NCBI GenBank assembly: GCA_946902875.1
Contig: OX336343.1
Span: forward strand, 5,197,754-5,261,753
Direction of reading: 5' to 3'
Length of the DNA: 64,000 nt
Source: Nematopogon swammerdamellus
Lineage: Eukaryota > Arthropoda > Insecta > Lepidoptera > Adelidae
Shown piece by piece: positions 32,506-42,297 of this stretch; the stretch's first letter is position 1; each line of letters starts with the position of its first letter. The position numbers and the translations under genes are program-made. The notes under the pieces were generated by a model, which saw only the letters and a program-made list of their open reading frames with translations, did not search any database and had not been told where the DNA came from.

Positions 32506-32605
32506 TATAAGGGAGTCATATCCCTTAGTCGCCTTTTACGACATACACGGGGAGAGATGCAGTGGGGCTATTCTTTTAAAGTACCGGCCCCACACAGTAC
32601 AAGCA
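32506..32605 (-). mobile_element. Repeat C fragment (copy 5)
   Basis: TCATATCCCTTAGTCGCCTT, GGGGAGAGATGCAGTGGGG and AGTACCGGCCCCACACAGTA are the reverse complement of the 5' part of repeat C. It directly adjoins the SINE-B fragment, so the pair may have moved together or arisen by template switching. Confidence 0.7.
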
Positions 32606-32979
32606 CATTTGATTATACTGAACACAGGATAGGCTAAATAAAATTCAGTTCCGGTTACGCTAAGATGTATCCTTACCTATAATAAAATCCAACGTCTGCT
32701 TTCTGTCTGAGTGTCTGAGTGTCTGAGTGTATGTCTGTCTGTCCGCTTATAACTTGAGAACCACTGAACCGATTTTAATAAAATAAAATTCTACGGATAG
32801 CTTGATTCTTCCCATCAACTATAGGCTACTTACTATCACGATAAATGGCTTATGAGGTTAGCAGTGAAGTGAAATATGAGAGCGGGCGGAGCCGCGGGCA
32901 CAGCTTGTCTCTCATACAAACCGAATTGTTCCGCGCGCCGAAATAAAGGTGAGGTAGCGGGCTTACTTATTTTCTTCTT

Positions 32980-33254
32980 TTTAAGACGATACCCATAGCT
33001 GGCTGCTTTGCATAGAAAAAGGTCGTGAAAGAAATCTAAATAAATCATTTTTTTCATCTGACGCAAAAGTGAATGAATAAAACGAATTTTTTATTGCACT
33101 GATAAATAAGTAATAAATAACTAAACCACAAGCACAGAACACTATTGTTGTAGATTTTTTAATTTTATTACCATTATTTTTTTTAAATTAAAAAACAACA
33201 CCGACTTACGACCTTTTTCTATGCAAAGCAGCCAGCTATGGGTATCGTCTTAAA
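32980..33254. mobile_element. Palindromic MITE P
   Basis: The arms at 32980-33026 and 33208-33254 are perfect reverse complements (TTAAGACGATACCCATAGCT and onward, 47 bp) around an AT-rich centre of about 180 bp. It lies inside repeat G, which continues on both sides. The arms start and end in TTAA, which may be target sequence. No transposase is encoded; the superfamily is not assigned. Confidence 0.8.
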
Positions 33255-33529
33255 TACGAATTTCACGCGAGCGAAGCCGCAGGCAAAAGCTAGTATTATT
33301 ATTATAATTTGTATTTGTACGCCACGCCGACCGTCAGCCATCTCCCCTTCTTCGTCTCGGCTAAAACAAACATTCGCCTAACAAAAAAACGTGTGATGTC
33401 GTAGCGTGCATTTGAGAGTGCAACCACCCATGCAGCGATAAGAGAGCAGGTGCAGGGTGCAGTCAGGCTCGCTTCCTACCTACCCTATCTACTGCGTCGT
33501 GCTCGTGGGTGACTTGCGCTTTCATTCTT

Positions 33530-33994
33530 TTTTTAGGGTTCCGTACGTACCTCAAACGAGGTAAAAACGGAACCCTTATATTATAATCCCTAATTTCAAC
33601 CATGGTAAGCACTAACCCAAATACCAACCATTATATGAATATCCATGGTAGACTAAAAGTATTTATACAGTGTAGCCAACATGAAATCAAGGGACGCACT
33701 GACATGGCACCTAGTTCATCCGGTGTTATGGTCTGATTTCACGGATGTTGTAGGTAATGTAGCCAACCGTGTCAGTTTCCATAAAAAAATAAAATAGGAT
33801 TACTCTTGTGTTTGTCCGTCCGTCTGTCACAGCCTATTTTCTTCGAATCTACTGAACCAAAAAAGTTGAAATTCGGTACTATAATACTATAATAGAGTTT
33901 GATGACCCTATCACGGACGTATAACGTAAATAAACGAATTTCGATTTTGTGGGTGAGTTTTGGGGGACAAAGAAAGTAAAAAAAAATAATGTTT
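33530..33994 (+). mobile_element. Interspersed repeat H, copy 4, interrupted
   Basis: It begins TTTAGGGTTCCGTACGTACC and ACGGAACCCTTATA, is broken by about 210 bp that contains a SINE-B 3' end, and resumes GGATTACTCTTGTGTTTGTC with CGTCTGTCACAGCC and TTCGAATCTACTGAACC. In intact H copies CTTATA is followed at once by GGATCACT, which fixes the insertion point near 33583 and 33797. Confidence 0.7.
33669..33796 (+). mobile_element. SINE-B 3' end inserted in repeat H
   Basis: It reads CAGTGTAGCCAACATGAAAT, GCACTGACATGGCACCTAG, TTCATCCGGTGTTATGG, GGATGTTGTAGGTAATGTAG, CCGTGTCAGTTTCCATAAAA and then an A-rich tail. It is one of two plus-strand SINE-B fragments in the window. The head and core are absent. 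Confidence 0.82.
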
Positions 33995-34010
33995 AATTGA
34001 ATAATATATT

Positions 34011-34078
34011 TACGACATGCACGGTGAGAGATGCAGTGGGGCTATCCTTTTCAAGTACCGGAACCACACAGTACCAAA
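34011..34078 (-). mobile_element. Repeat C fragment (copy 6)
   Basis: ACGACATGCACGGTGAGAGA TGCAGTGGGGCTAT and AAGTACCGGAACCACACAGT are the reverse complement of the 5' end of repeat C. Only about 70 bp remain. Confidence 0.65.
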
Positions 34079-34103
34079 AATAAAATGTCCATGTAGGTAG
34101 CGG

Positions 34104-34546
34104 CACGAGTTAAGAGCGCTGCTCGGCGAAAATTGTGGGGTATCTCTTCTATAGTCTAACTAGGGTTGCCAGGCGGCCGGGACTGAGCGGGATTGTCCAG
34201 AAGTTTTACTCCAGAGTCCCGGTTTGGACAAAAATGTCCCGCCAAAATTAAGTCCTCCGTCCAGTTGAAAGCAGCGTTAACTTTAGCCTAGCCTACCTAG
34301 CCCATGTGCCGCCGCGCCGCCATCGCACACGCGCGCGCGATGGTAATTTAAAAAGGTATTTATAGGTATAGATATTAATTTTATTTATTTGTCCCGACTT
34401 ATATCGTAAAATCCCGAAATTTTAAGATCAATGCTCAGAAAATGCGCATCTCTGATCTGGCAACCCTAAGTCTAACGCACGCGTCACCCGCACCGGCACA
34501 TGGCGAGCTTACCCCCACATTTTTCGCCGAGCGCTCGTAACTCTTG
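34104..34546. mobile_element. MITE with about 38-bp terminal inverted repeats
   Basis: The left arm, CACGAGTTAAGAGCGCTGCT CGGCGAAAATTGTGGGGTA (34104-34142), pairs imperfectly with the right arm, TACCCCCACATTTTTCGCCG AGCGCTCGTAACTCTTG (34510-34546). It contains a second, younger MITE at 34161-34468. With that removed the host element is about 127 bp. The superfamily is unassigned. Confidence 0.75.
34161..34468. mobile_element. hAT-type MITE with perfect 8-bp target duplication
   Basis: The terminal inverted repeats TAGGGTTGCCAG and CTGGCAACCCTA are perfect over 12 bp. The flanks AGTCTAAC at 34153-34160 and 34469-34476 are identical 8-bp target-site duplications, the length made by hAT transposases. 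The interior includes CCGGGACTGAGCGGGATTG and is AT-rich, with no transposase. It is inserted inside another MITE. Confidence 0.92.
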
Positions 34547-34561
34547 CTGGTACCTATACTT

Positions 34562-35052
34562 TTTAACCGACTTCAAAAAAGGAGGAGGTTCTCAATTCGA
34601 CTGTATTTTTTTTTATGTTTGTTACTTCAGAACTTTCGACTGGGTGAACCGATTTTGATGAATCTTTTTTTATTTGAAAGCTGGTGCTTCCCGTGTGGTC
34701 CCATTTCAATTTTGGTCAAGATCGAATTGGAAAGCGAGGCGGAATCGCGAGGCCGAAGGCCGAGCGATTCCGCCGAGTACATTAATAGCAAAAAATTACT
34801 AAAAAAACTGTGAAATAAAAAACTATTTAAAGAAATATAAAAACCGCAAAAATGTATGAAAAAAAAATGTAACCCTAGAATTGAAGGCGGTGCTAAAGCA
34901 AGCAAAAATGATGCATGAAATAAAACATGAGTGGATGATATCCTTTGTGATTTGTGTAGCCTTCTTTAGCACCGCCTTCAACTCTAGGGTTCGATTTTTT
35001 TTTATTTCATACATTTTTGAAGGCGGTTTTTATATTTTTTGAAATAGTTTTT
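34562..35052 (+). mobile_element. Foldback element K with terminal palindrome
   Basis: It starts TAACCGACTTCAAAAAAGGA, passes CTGGGTGAACCGATTTTGAT and a GC-rich palindrome CGAGGCCGAAGGCCGAGCGA. It ends in an inverted repeat whose arms at about 34817-34897 and 34963-35052 pair with few mismatches (GAAGGCGGTGCTAAAG against CTTTAGCACCGCCTTC). The layout, an ACCGATTT-containing body plus a terminal hairpin, parallels element F. No ORF is seen. Confidence 0.75.
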
Positions 35053-35423
35053 AGTTAATCAGAAAGCCCAGGAAATGGGATCGACGTAAACACGTTGACT
35101 TCCACACACTACCCACTACGCGAGGATCGATTTCTCACCGCCTCTATTGACAGAACGGGCCGATGTAATGAAATTAATATCGAAGCAATCGATATCTCTT
35201 TATTTTTCCTGCACGAACTTGTTCTAATAGGAAGCGCTCGCGCGACCGCTTTTTAGCTCAACAACATGTTTACATACCTACGGTCCACGATTGCACTGGA
35301 TGGCGAAGCCTTCAGCTTCATTGCGACTGCGTAAGACACGCATATCACATTATGTAAATTATTTTCAATTGTAGGTACAGTCACTCCAGTCACTGCTAAG
35401 TTGTCACTCACATCACTGTAACA

Positions 35424-35625
35424 TTTTTTTTTATGGAAACTGACACCGTTGGCTACATCACCTACAACATCCAAGATGTCGGTGCTTCCCTTCGATCGTG
35501 CCGGCTGCACTGAACTGGACGGAAAACACAAACTATTTACATCGAGATTTACATAGACGTTTCGACCGACGACGTTTCATTCAGTGCGGTGGTATCAACC
35601 CGGGCGGGTTGGACCCTACCACCAA
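35424..35625 (-). mobile_element. SINE-B 3' half with internal deletion
   Basis: It starts with a T-run and TATGGAAACTGACACCGTTG, lacks the ATAACACCGGGTGAACTAGG block found in other copies, and continues ACTGAACTGGACGGAAAACA to GTATCAACCCGGGCGGGTTG and the start of the core. It also carries a small duplication (ATTTACATCGAGATTTACAT). Confidence 0.8.
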
Positions 35626-35911
35626 TTACGAAACTATAAGTGCATGCATCATTCATATACATCCAGACATTAGTTTGACAGTTGTCGAGTGAGTGTTGCA
35701 AGATTATTCAGCCTTCTCTCGGCATAACACTCAGGCACCACAAGCATAAATAAAAGGAAACTTCGATGTAAAGAAGCGAAGTGCTGAATGCCAAGGACGT
35801 TTCTTGATCTACCCGGTTTTATGTTCTTTGCAAATTGCAGAACAATGCACGGATGCATGTATGTAGGCAACGATTTAGGTACAGTACGCGGCGGTAAATA
35901 ATGCGCATCGG

Positions 35912-36010
35912 GCTTTGGAGAGAGAAAGTCCGCTAGTAGAGCGTTGTCCCTGTCTCACAGAGACCTGCGAGCACGAGTCAGTAAGCCTGGATGCGCTATA
36001 CATAGGAGGA
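35912..36010. repeat. Repeat M, copy 2
   Basis: GTAGAGCGTTGTCCCTGTCT CACAGAGACCTGCGAG matches the block at 24230. It lies about 120 bp upstream of the THAP start codon. The family is undefined. Confidence 0.45.
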
Positions 36011-36126
36011 CAGGGGTAGCCGCGCGCCGGCGCAAACGCGCCAGCGCGTCAATCTAGCGCCGCCGGCGACCGATCTTAGTCTCCGTCCGCCGCTCAGGCG
36101 GAGCGAACGTGCGCGTCTGTCACAAA
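36011..36126 (+). promoter_or_regulatory. GC-rich 5' region of the THAP gene
   Basis: The 115 bases before the THAP ATG are strongly GC-rich (CCGCGCGCCGGCGCAAACGC, GGCGGAGCGAACGTGCGCG), unlike both flanks. No TATA box is visible. A start site upstream would fit a broad GC-rich promoter, but its position cannot be set from sequence. Confidence 0.4.
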
Positions 36127-36206
36127 ATGCCCCATTGTGCAGTGCTTTGGTGCAAAAAGTCGTCGAAAAATTCAAACTTGAACACAGATGGAGTCACCTT
36201 TCACGA
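36127..36206 (+). CDS. THAP-domain protein, first coding exon (partial gene)
   Basis: ATG begins MPHCAVLWCKKSSKNSNLNT and continues DGVTFH, ending in a phase-2 GA before a strong donor, GTAAGT at 36207-36212. The pattern M-P-x-C-A-V-x-x-C...V-T-F-H is the start of a C2CH THAP DNA-binding domain, and insect THAP genes often split the domain at this point just before the FP residues. The second pair of zinc ligands (C..H) and the FP/W region must be in a later exon, which I could not find in the remaining 28 kb. THAP domains occur in host transcription factors and in P-element transposases, so either is possible. The GC-rich upstream region favours a host gene. Intron 1 may extend past the window. 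Confidence 0.65.
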
Positions 36207-36690
36207 GTAAGTACTTTCATTCAATTTGATAGCATTTTTCGCTTGAATTTCAGTAACAAACATCGGCGTAAATATGTATGGAGAGCTCTTTTCTGCTTAC
36301 CCACCATAGGTCGACTATCGTGTTGGATGCAGTTAGCTCTTGTAATTTTTTTTGTTTATTGATAAATATGTATGTTAAATGTATACAGATATTTCATGCA
36401 TTCTGCCTTATTGCCAAAGGACATTTCTTCTAGTCAACCTCAGCAGGTTTCCTCGTTCAATATTCGTTTATCGCGCTTTTTTCATTCAACCAGTACCTAC
36501 CGGTTTTTACTTTTGAGCGACTCTAAGGAGAAAGGAATTAATTTCTTTAGGTCATGCGTCTACCGGGAATATCAGATCGCGGATATTTAGGAGAATTAAA
36601 AATAATTGACGTAATAGTTTAAACGTTTGCCTTTAATGTCAGAGATTCAGAATGTATAGAACGTATATAAATGTACAGGATGTATATGTA
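36207..36690. other. Presumed start of THAP intron 1; no exon 2 found
   Basis: AT-rich sequence. Acceptor-like sites at 36254 (TTTCAG then TAACAAACATCG) and 36446 (CAGCAG then GTTTCCTCG) were checked. Neither continues the THAP domain beyond a few residues. Confidence 0.5.
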
Positions 36691-36848
36691 GATGGTAGGG
36701 TTCAACCCGCCCGTGTTGGTACCACTGCACTAAATAAACGTCGGTCGAAGTCACTATGAAAAGTAGTACCTACGTGTTTTCCATCCAATTCAGTATAGCC
36801 GGATCGATTAGGGGGAATCGGTGACAAGGCACGTACCTAATTCACCTA
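36691..36848 (+). mobile_element. SINE-B fragment, core to mid-tail
   Basis: It reads GATGGTAGGGTTCAACCCGC CCGTGTTGGTACCACTGCAC, then AACGTCGGTCGAAG, GTGTTTTCCATCCAATTCAG TATAGCCGG. Both the chimeric head and the A-rich end are missing, and it is diverged. Confidence 0.72.
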
Positions 36849-38630
36849 GGTATATTTATTTATTTTAGACAGGCAGCCTTGGCTGATGTATCTAAATCCG
36901 GTTTTTCTTCATATTTTTTATTTTATTTGGTTTGTTTGTTTTTTTTTTTATGTATTTATCGATCTTGATTATTTTTATTATTTTAGTTTATTGTAGTTTT
37001 ATTTTAGTATTTATATATTGGGCTCCCATCATCACTGGTACCAAACTGAAGCATTATTACGATGATGGAGCCATCCGTATCAGTTTCCTAAAAAACGTTA
37101 ATCTTTATGCTTAACTATTTTCGCATACATTTTGATAATTTTTATTATGGAATACACAATTGTAGATTTATAATAAAGTATCCGAGGTATCTCAGAACTT
37201 AGAACTATGATCGTGTTTATGCGAAAATCTGCAAATTCGCAAAATTGTGAAAGGGGCGTTGCCTTTGTTCATTTAAGAAAGTTATATTATTCCCTTGATG
37301 TAAAGAAGGGTTAAATATTGTTAAATCCGTTTCATCTTTTCATCGCGAATCGACACAATGAGCGACTTATTGTATGAATCCCGTTCAAATGTATGGAAGA
37401 CTGGCGTCACTTGGCTACCTACTCGCTCGGCCAATCACGGCGTTCCATGCGCCGCTCCCGCCTCAGACTTCACACCCCTTTGGCGGCTACCTCGGTTCTC
37501 ATACAAACGATGCCGTATTTCCCATCCATTATTTGCGCGCATTATTATCTTCACAGAAGCAGGAATATCTAGAGAGAGAGAGAGAGAGAGAGAAAGAGAC
37601 GAACAAAAACATACAGACATAGGTCATCTACATACAGGGTAGGTACATATGGAGAGCACTTTCAGTTTCAATCTTTCAGTCTGCTTCGTTTTACCGCTCA
37701 CTTTACCCCATTCGGATGGGTGATCGATCAGATCATGATCATGTCTTGCATTTGCGACTTCGCTTCGCGCGACGTTTTGCTCACAGCTCAGGCCGCCGAT
37801 GACGTAGCGTTATGATTTATACCCTAAAACCAACTCGAGAAGTGACATAATGTAACAGTGAAAACCGTACGTAAATCGATAAAGCGGTTATCGAGTTATA
37901 AGGATATTCATATATTGACGTACCTACATAGGTACATACCTACTTACTTACACGGCCGCGTGGCCGTAGAAACTTCGCTTTATTTATCCGAAAATGCTGC
38001 TACGTGTCGACACTTGGCTGGAAAGCAAAATAAACGTAGTAACGCGGCGAGGGCGGGCGGAGGGAGATACAGAATGTTCCTACTTCTATAGTTTTCATGA
38101 AATATTTTATCCGCAGTTTCTACTTGAGTGTAATCGATCAGTTGATCACTGATCTATGAACAAAATACTAAATATTCGTTTCCTCCAAGATATTCGTAGT
38201 ACCCTCGGTAGTACCTACCTATCGCTGGTGATCTGGCAGAAAGTCCTATCTAATTTTTTGCCAAATTCAGATTTTGGTGGTAATATGTCCTATATAATTT
38301 TTTCCACAATGTCAGGACAAAATTCAGGCGACTTTATTCTAAAATGAACTAAAATAAAATAAAATTGTACGTGTTTTTTTTTACATTGTATGACCCTAAG
38401 TTCTGAACAAAACAGTTTCACGCCTCTTGAAAAATTTACATTTTTGAGATAGGACTTTCTGCCAGATCACCAACGCTATCATTCATAAATAATTTTCTTT
38501 ACAATGAATTTGCCGATTATTCACGAGTTTATTCCCTTTGTTTATTCCATAGTTATGTATTTCCAAAAGTAAGAAAATTATTACAAGTGCATCACAGAAT
38601 GTCCACGGCAATCGTTAGACGCGTCGTACT
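36849..38630. other. AT-rich DNA with a (GA)n microsatellite
   Basis: A (GA)n run lies at about 37571-37594. A near-duplicate phrase about GATCTGGCAGAAAGTCCTAT (38230) and its reverse complement (38452) forms an inverted pair about 220 bp apart. No coding exon with a recognisable domain is seen. Confidence 0.5.
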
Positions 38631-39034
38631 TTTTTATGTAATCCGACTTGGGTGGCTGAGTCGCAGGGGCCAAAGCGCATGCTCCGACCAGCCAATATCA
38701 CCTCCGAGAAGGTAGGTGCCATACCGGAGACTTACCTGGATTGCTGGCTATACTGGCCTAGAGGAGAACACAACCGAGGCTGCTATGCGGCCATCTTACA
38801 TCCAGTACGGTGGTGCCAACCCGGTTGGCTACAATTTGAGCCTACCACCTAGTAAGGAGCAAGGGACGGGACCTACAGTTTTACACCGTTTCCGAACGGT
38901 GAAGCAGCAGGTGTAGGTATGCACGTAAATTTTGTCGTCAGAAAAAACTCATTGGTACACGCCGACCGGATTCGAACCGAGGACCATTCGCACGAGAAGC
39001 CGATGCCCAAACCACTCGCGGCCAACCGCCGCTT
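38631..39034 (-). mobile_element. SINE-A, full-length copy
   Basis: The minus strand starts in the tRNA-like head (GGCGGTTGGCCGCGAGTGGT box A region; CCTCGGTTCGAATCCGGTCG box B), passes TGAGTTTTTTCTGACG, the GTAAAACTGTAGGTCCC core and TTGGCACCACCG, and ends CCCAAGTCGGATTACATAAA. Length is about 400 bp. The A and B boxes are well preserved, so this copy could still carry a working RNA polymerase III promoter. Confidence 0.88.
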
Positions 39035-39589
39035 AGAAGGCCGTACTTGTAGGTGAAACGATGCCATATGTCGCGCTATCCATAAGAAAAGTTCAAATTC
39101 AGAGGTGAATAGTTTTCTTGCTTACGCAGACACAGTGGCGGTGCTGATGCAGGTCCCCGGAGTATGCCGGAGTGCAGCAGAGGAGACGTGCTTCCGTCTC
39201 AGTGTGTTGCCGTCGCGTCGCCCTACCATTACCCAATTGAGTGTTTTATTGCTCTCTCTCTCCGCACACACAAATTATTTAAACCCATATTGACGTCTCG
39301 CACGTTGCACGAAATGCATCGCCTGCTAGCTTACTCATTCGGAATCTGCGTCTGTTTAATAGAAGATTTACTTTTCCGAAACGGACGCTTTTCGATGTGT
39401 AAACACCTATTTTTTATAGTGTTCCGGGACCAGGAGGATTTCGGGGCTGGAGTGAATTGAGATGAGAGGTAACTAACGACGCTTCACGCTCGTGATTGAT
39501 GTACCTTTTAAAGTTACATCATCATCATCCACGAGTCTCGGTAGGTACTTACTCAAGACTTTTTATATCGTTAGACACAGGTTGGCACT
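39035..39589. other. No gene recognised
   Basis: Frames of 62-98 codons are present but show no domain. Sequence is mixed and non-repetitive by eye. Confidence 0.4.
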
Positions 39590-39800
39590 TATTTTTACCC
39601 GACTGTGGCGAATCCAAAAGGAGGGTAATGTGTTAGCCTGAATGTTTGAATGCATGTATATAATGTGTCTTAGGATGACTGTAACCCTTAAACGAATCGT
39701 CCGATTTAGATAATTCTGGAACTGGGTATAATATTTTTTGGAAAATTCAAAATAGCGGTGCCCCCTCGCCATATTGTCCAACTATAAAATATTTCTTCAA
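39590..39800 (+). mobile_element. Interspersed repeat J, copy 2
   Basis: It begins TTTTTACCCGACTGTGGCGA, AAAAGGAGGGTAATGTGTTA and continues CCTTAAACGAATCGTCCG. Copy 1 lies at 895-1290 in the opposite orientation. The far boundary is not clear. Confidence 0.55.
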
Positions 39801-40100
39801 CAGCCATCGAGTGGGTTATCATTTCAAATACAATGACAAGTTCTTCGGTAATTATGTAATAATATGTACTACCTACTAGGCAAGAATACGTACCTAGAGA
39901 AAATACAGGCACATACAGGTAACAAAATTCCCGACCACGACGTAATAACCCTGCTCTACAAGACCGCAAGTTTAGTTGGAATTTTAATCATGCATAATGC
40001 CAGTGGGACTGGGTCAAGGGTTCAAGGGTTATATATTACATACATACTAACAGCTGATCACGAATTGTGTGTGCTCGATACAGGAAATACGAATAATAAT

Positions 40101-40145
40101 GTTGAATCGAGTGATGTTGAATCGAGTGATGTTGAATCGAGTGAT
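40101..40145 (+). repeat. 15-bp tandem repeat x3 in an acidic open frame
   Basis: GTTGAATCGAGTGAT is repeated three times exactly. The unit is a multiple of three, so a frame reading VESSD x3 and ending DDE-stop (40152-40154) stays open. It is preceded at 40041-40053 by TACATACTAACAG, a plausible branch point and acceptor. It may be a terminal exon, but no partner exon or domain supports that. Confidence 0.6.
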
Positions 40146-40187
40146 GATGAATGACAGATGGAAACGTTTAAAAAAGTTTTGAAGCTA

Positions 40188-40214
40188 AGCGTGTGTGTGT
40201 GTGTGTGTGTGTGT
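40188..40214. repeat. (GT)n microsatellite
   Basis: An uninterrupted GT dinucleotide run immediately upstream of SINE-A copy 6. Confidence 0.9.
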
Positions 40215-40246
40215 AGACATGGCCTTAGCACTTAGAGACACACGGC

Positions 40247-40660
40247 GGCGGCGGGTGGCCGAGTGTTTGGGCATTAGCTTCTCATGCGAGAGGTCCGAGG
40301 TTTGAATCCAGTCGGCCTGTAGGTACCTACCAATGAGTTTTTTCTGATGAAAAAATTTACGTGCGTAATACCTACACCTGCTGCTTCACCATTCGGAACC
40401 GGTGTAAAACTGTAGGTCCCTTCCCTTGCCCCTTACTAGATGGTAGGCTCAAATTGTAGCTGAATGGGTTGTTACCACCGTACTGGATGTAAGATGGCCG
40501 CATAGCAGCCTCGGTTGTGTTCTCCTCTATTTCAGTATAACCAGCAATCTAGAGAAGTCTCCGGTATGGCACCTACCTTCTCGAAGGTGATATTGGCTGG
40601 TTGGAGCATGTGCTTTGGCCCCTCCGACTCAGCCACTCATACCGGATTACATAAAAAAAA
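40247..40660 (+). mobile_element. SINE-A, full-length copy
   Basis: The head GCGGGTGGCCGAGTGTTTGG (box A) and GGTCCGAGGTTTGAATCC (box B, one change) is Leu/Ser-tRNA-like. Then come ACCAATGAGTTTTTTCTGAT, GGTGTAAAACTGTAGGTCCC, CCCCTTACTAGATGGTAGGC and TTGTTACCACCGTACTGGAT (core), AGATGGCCGCATAGCAGCCT, GTGATATTGGCTGGTTGGAG, and ACCGGATTACATAAAAAAAA. This is the best plus-strand reference for the family, about 414 bp. Confidence 0.9.
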
Positions 40661-41657
40661 CGGTGTAGAAGTCTGCTTTGTGGTTTTGCTTATTTGGTTA
40701 GTTCTACACCTCAATATTTTCTGACCAATAATACCAATCACTTGGACTGATTGGTGCAAAGAAAAATAAATAACACTTCTTTGGACTTTAGACATTTACT
40801 TAATTTGAGCACTCCCGCCCGAAATGTATGCTAAGCGACTCGGCTCTGGACTCTGACCAATCACATAATATATTATGTAAGTTCTAATAAATAAAGCGGA
40901 AAATTTGCGGCCAATGACCGACCAATCGACGCGCGATCGAGGATTCCAAAAGACAGGTAGCTCGACTACAGCATTTTCGATCAACTTATCTTGTTATTTC
41001 CTTCGTTTTACGTAGTCGGGTTTTGTAATTTTTTTTTAAGATGGTAATTGCCAGCAATATTTGTATTTCAGTTCTAGAATGGAGAAGTTACAGTCTAGAA
41101 TGGAGCAGTTCTAGAATTTAATGGGCATAGGCGTAAGTGTATAGTGAGTCATTCATTCATTATTACTCATTAAATAAATTTAAAACAGAGCTAGGACTTC
41201 CTTTAATAAAATTTTTACTTCTTGGCCCGTGCCGCAAATGCCGCAATAAACGTCATTTTCAATAGGGATGCAAAACAGTTGTCACGCCGATATACTTATC
41301 GATGCAAAACTATAAACCACGGCTCACGGCTCATTAGCATAAGAAAAAAAGTAATTTGTGCAGAAATAAAATAAAGATATTTTATATACACACCATTCTC
41401 CTTGTGTTTGTGCTACAACAAAGAAAATGCCATCTGGAATTCACGAGCGTGCGCTCATGTTCGCGACCGGGGTCAGGGACCGACAGCATATATGACCATT
41501 ACGTTGTGTAAAACATACTAAATTGATACGTGAGTTATATGCGTCCTCCGGGTTTCCGTAAAAGGAGGCAGACTTTAAAGCCTTCGTTCTCGTCGACGAT
41601 ATAAATAGATCGAACCAGGTTATACGAGAATATGGCCGGCGGCGCTCGCTACCTACT
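40661..41657. other. No gene recognised
   Basis: AT-rich DNA with GTTCTAGAATGGAGAAG and CAGTCTAGAATGGAGCAG as a small local duplication near 41071-41113. No coding exon is seen. Confidence 0.4.
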
Positions 41658-41665
41658 ACCTAGAC

Positions 41666-42289
41666 CAGGGATGGCAAACTACGGCCCGCGGGCCATCTCC
41701 GGCCCGCGAAAGGTTGCAATCCGGCCCGCGATCATCGATCCAGAAGTAGATAGTAATATAACATAAATCACGGAAACATTCCGTTAAAATTAAATAGTGT
41801 ACTTTGTTATATTAATTAATAAATCTTTGTTCCTATTTTATAGAATACCTGCAATCAATATTATATGTATATTTCCCTTTTTCATGGTGCTCCAGGTATA
41901 TACACCCGATTCGAATATCTATAGTTAGATGCAGGGTTAGGTCTGTATTGTTTTTTTATCTAATTCTTACATGTTTGTTTGGAATAATTTTGTTCGTGTA
42001 CTGTTGTAACCTAGTTTTGTATTTTTTTCTGTATGTGTTTCTTTGGTAATAAAGAATTTTGAATTTTGAATTTGAATTTTTGAATTTAATTTTATATAAA
42101 TAAGAGAACTTTTAATGTTGTTGAAAGTTTAAACCTATGAGTCAATAAATAACTTCATTTCGGAAAATAGGTACAAATATTTTTATTCCAATAAAGAATT
42201 GTATTATAGCCAAAAATTTAAAAACCTGGCCCCCCATAGATTATGTTTGTAAATATTGGCCCGCGTAGAAAAAAGTTTGCCCATCCCTG
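41666..42289. mobile_element. hAT-type non-autonomous element with 8-bp target duplication
   Basis: The termini CAGGGATGGCAAACT and AGTTTGCCCATCCCTG are inverted repeats. They are flanked by identical ACCTAGAC at 41658-41665 and 42290-42297. Subterminal CGGCCCGCGGGCCATC and GGCCCGCG sequences are typical of one hAT group. The interior holds a separate LINE-like tail ending AATAAAGAATTTTGAATTTT and a GAATTT microsatellite (about 42048-42090), suggesting a nested insertion. No transposase ORF remains. Confidence 0.92.
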
Positions 42290-42297
42290 ACCTAGAC

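Larger units (their letters stand above)
32131..33298 (+). mobile_element. Interspersed repeat G, copy 3, split by three insertions
   Basis: The G unit starts at TAAGTTAATTTGTTTTATGA and ends at CGAGCGAAGCCGCAGGCAAA AGCTAGTA. It is interrupted by a SINE-B/repeat C block (about 32290-32605), by another AT-rich repeat with CTGTCTGAGTGTCTGAGTG and AACCACTGAACCGATTTT (about 32670-32912), and by palindromic MITE P (32980-33254). Between insertions the G text resumes in order (GGATAGGCTAAATAAAATTC AGTTCCGG; CAAACCGAATTGTTCCGCG). It is the oldest layer of this nest. Confidence 0.75.

Noticed and set aside
36241..36362. THAP exon 2 candidate after TTTCAG at 36254
   Set aside because: The continuation reads NKHRRKYVWRALF and then hydrophobic sequence, without FP, W or the C..H zinc ligands.
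36440..36500. THAP exon 2 candidate starting FPRS
   Set aside because: FP would follow in the right phase, but the acceptor lacks a pyrimidine tract and the rest does not match the domain.
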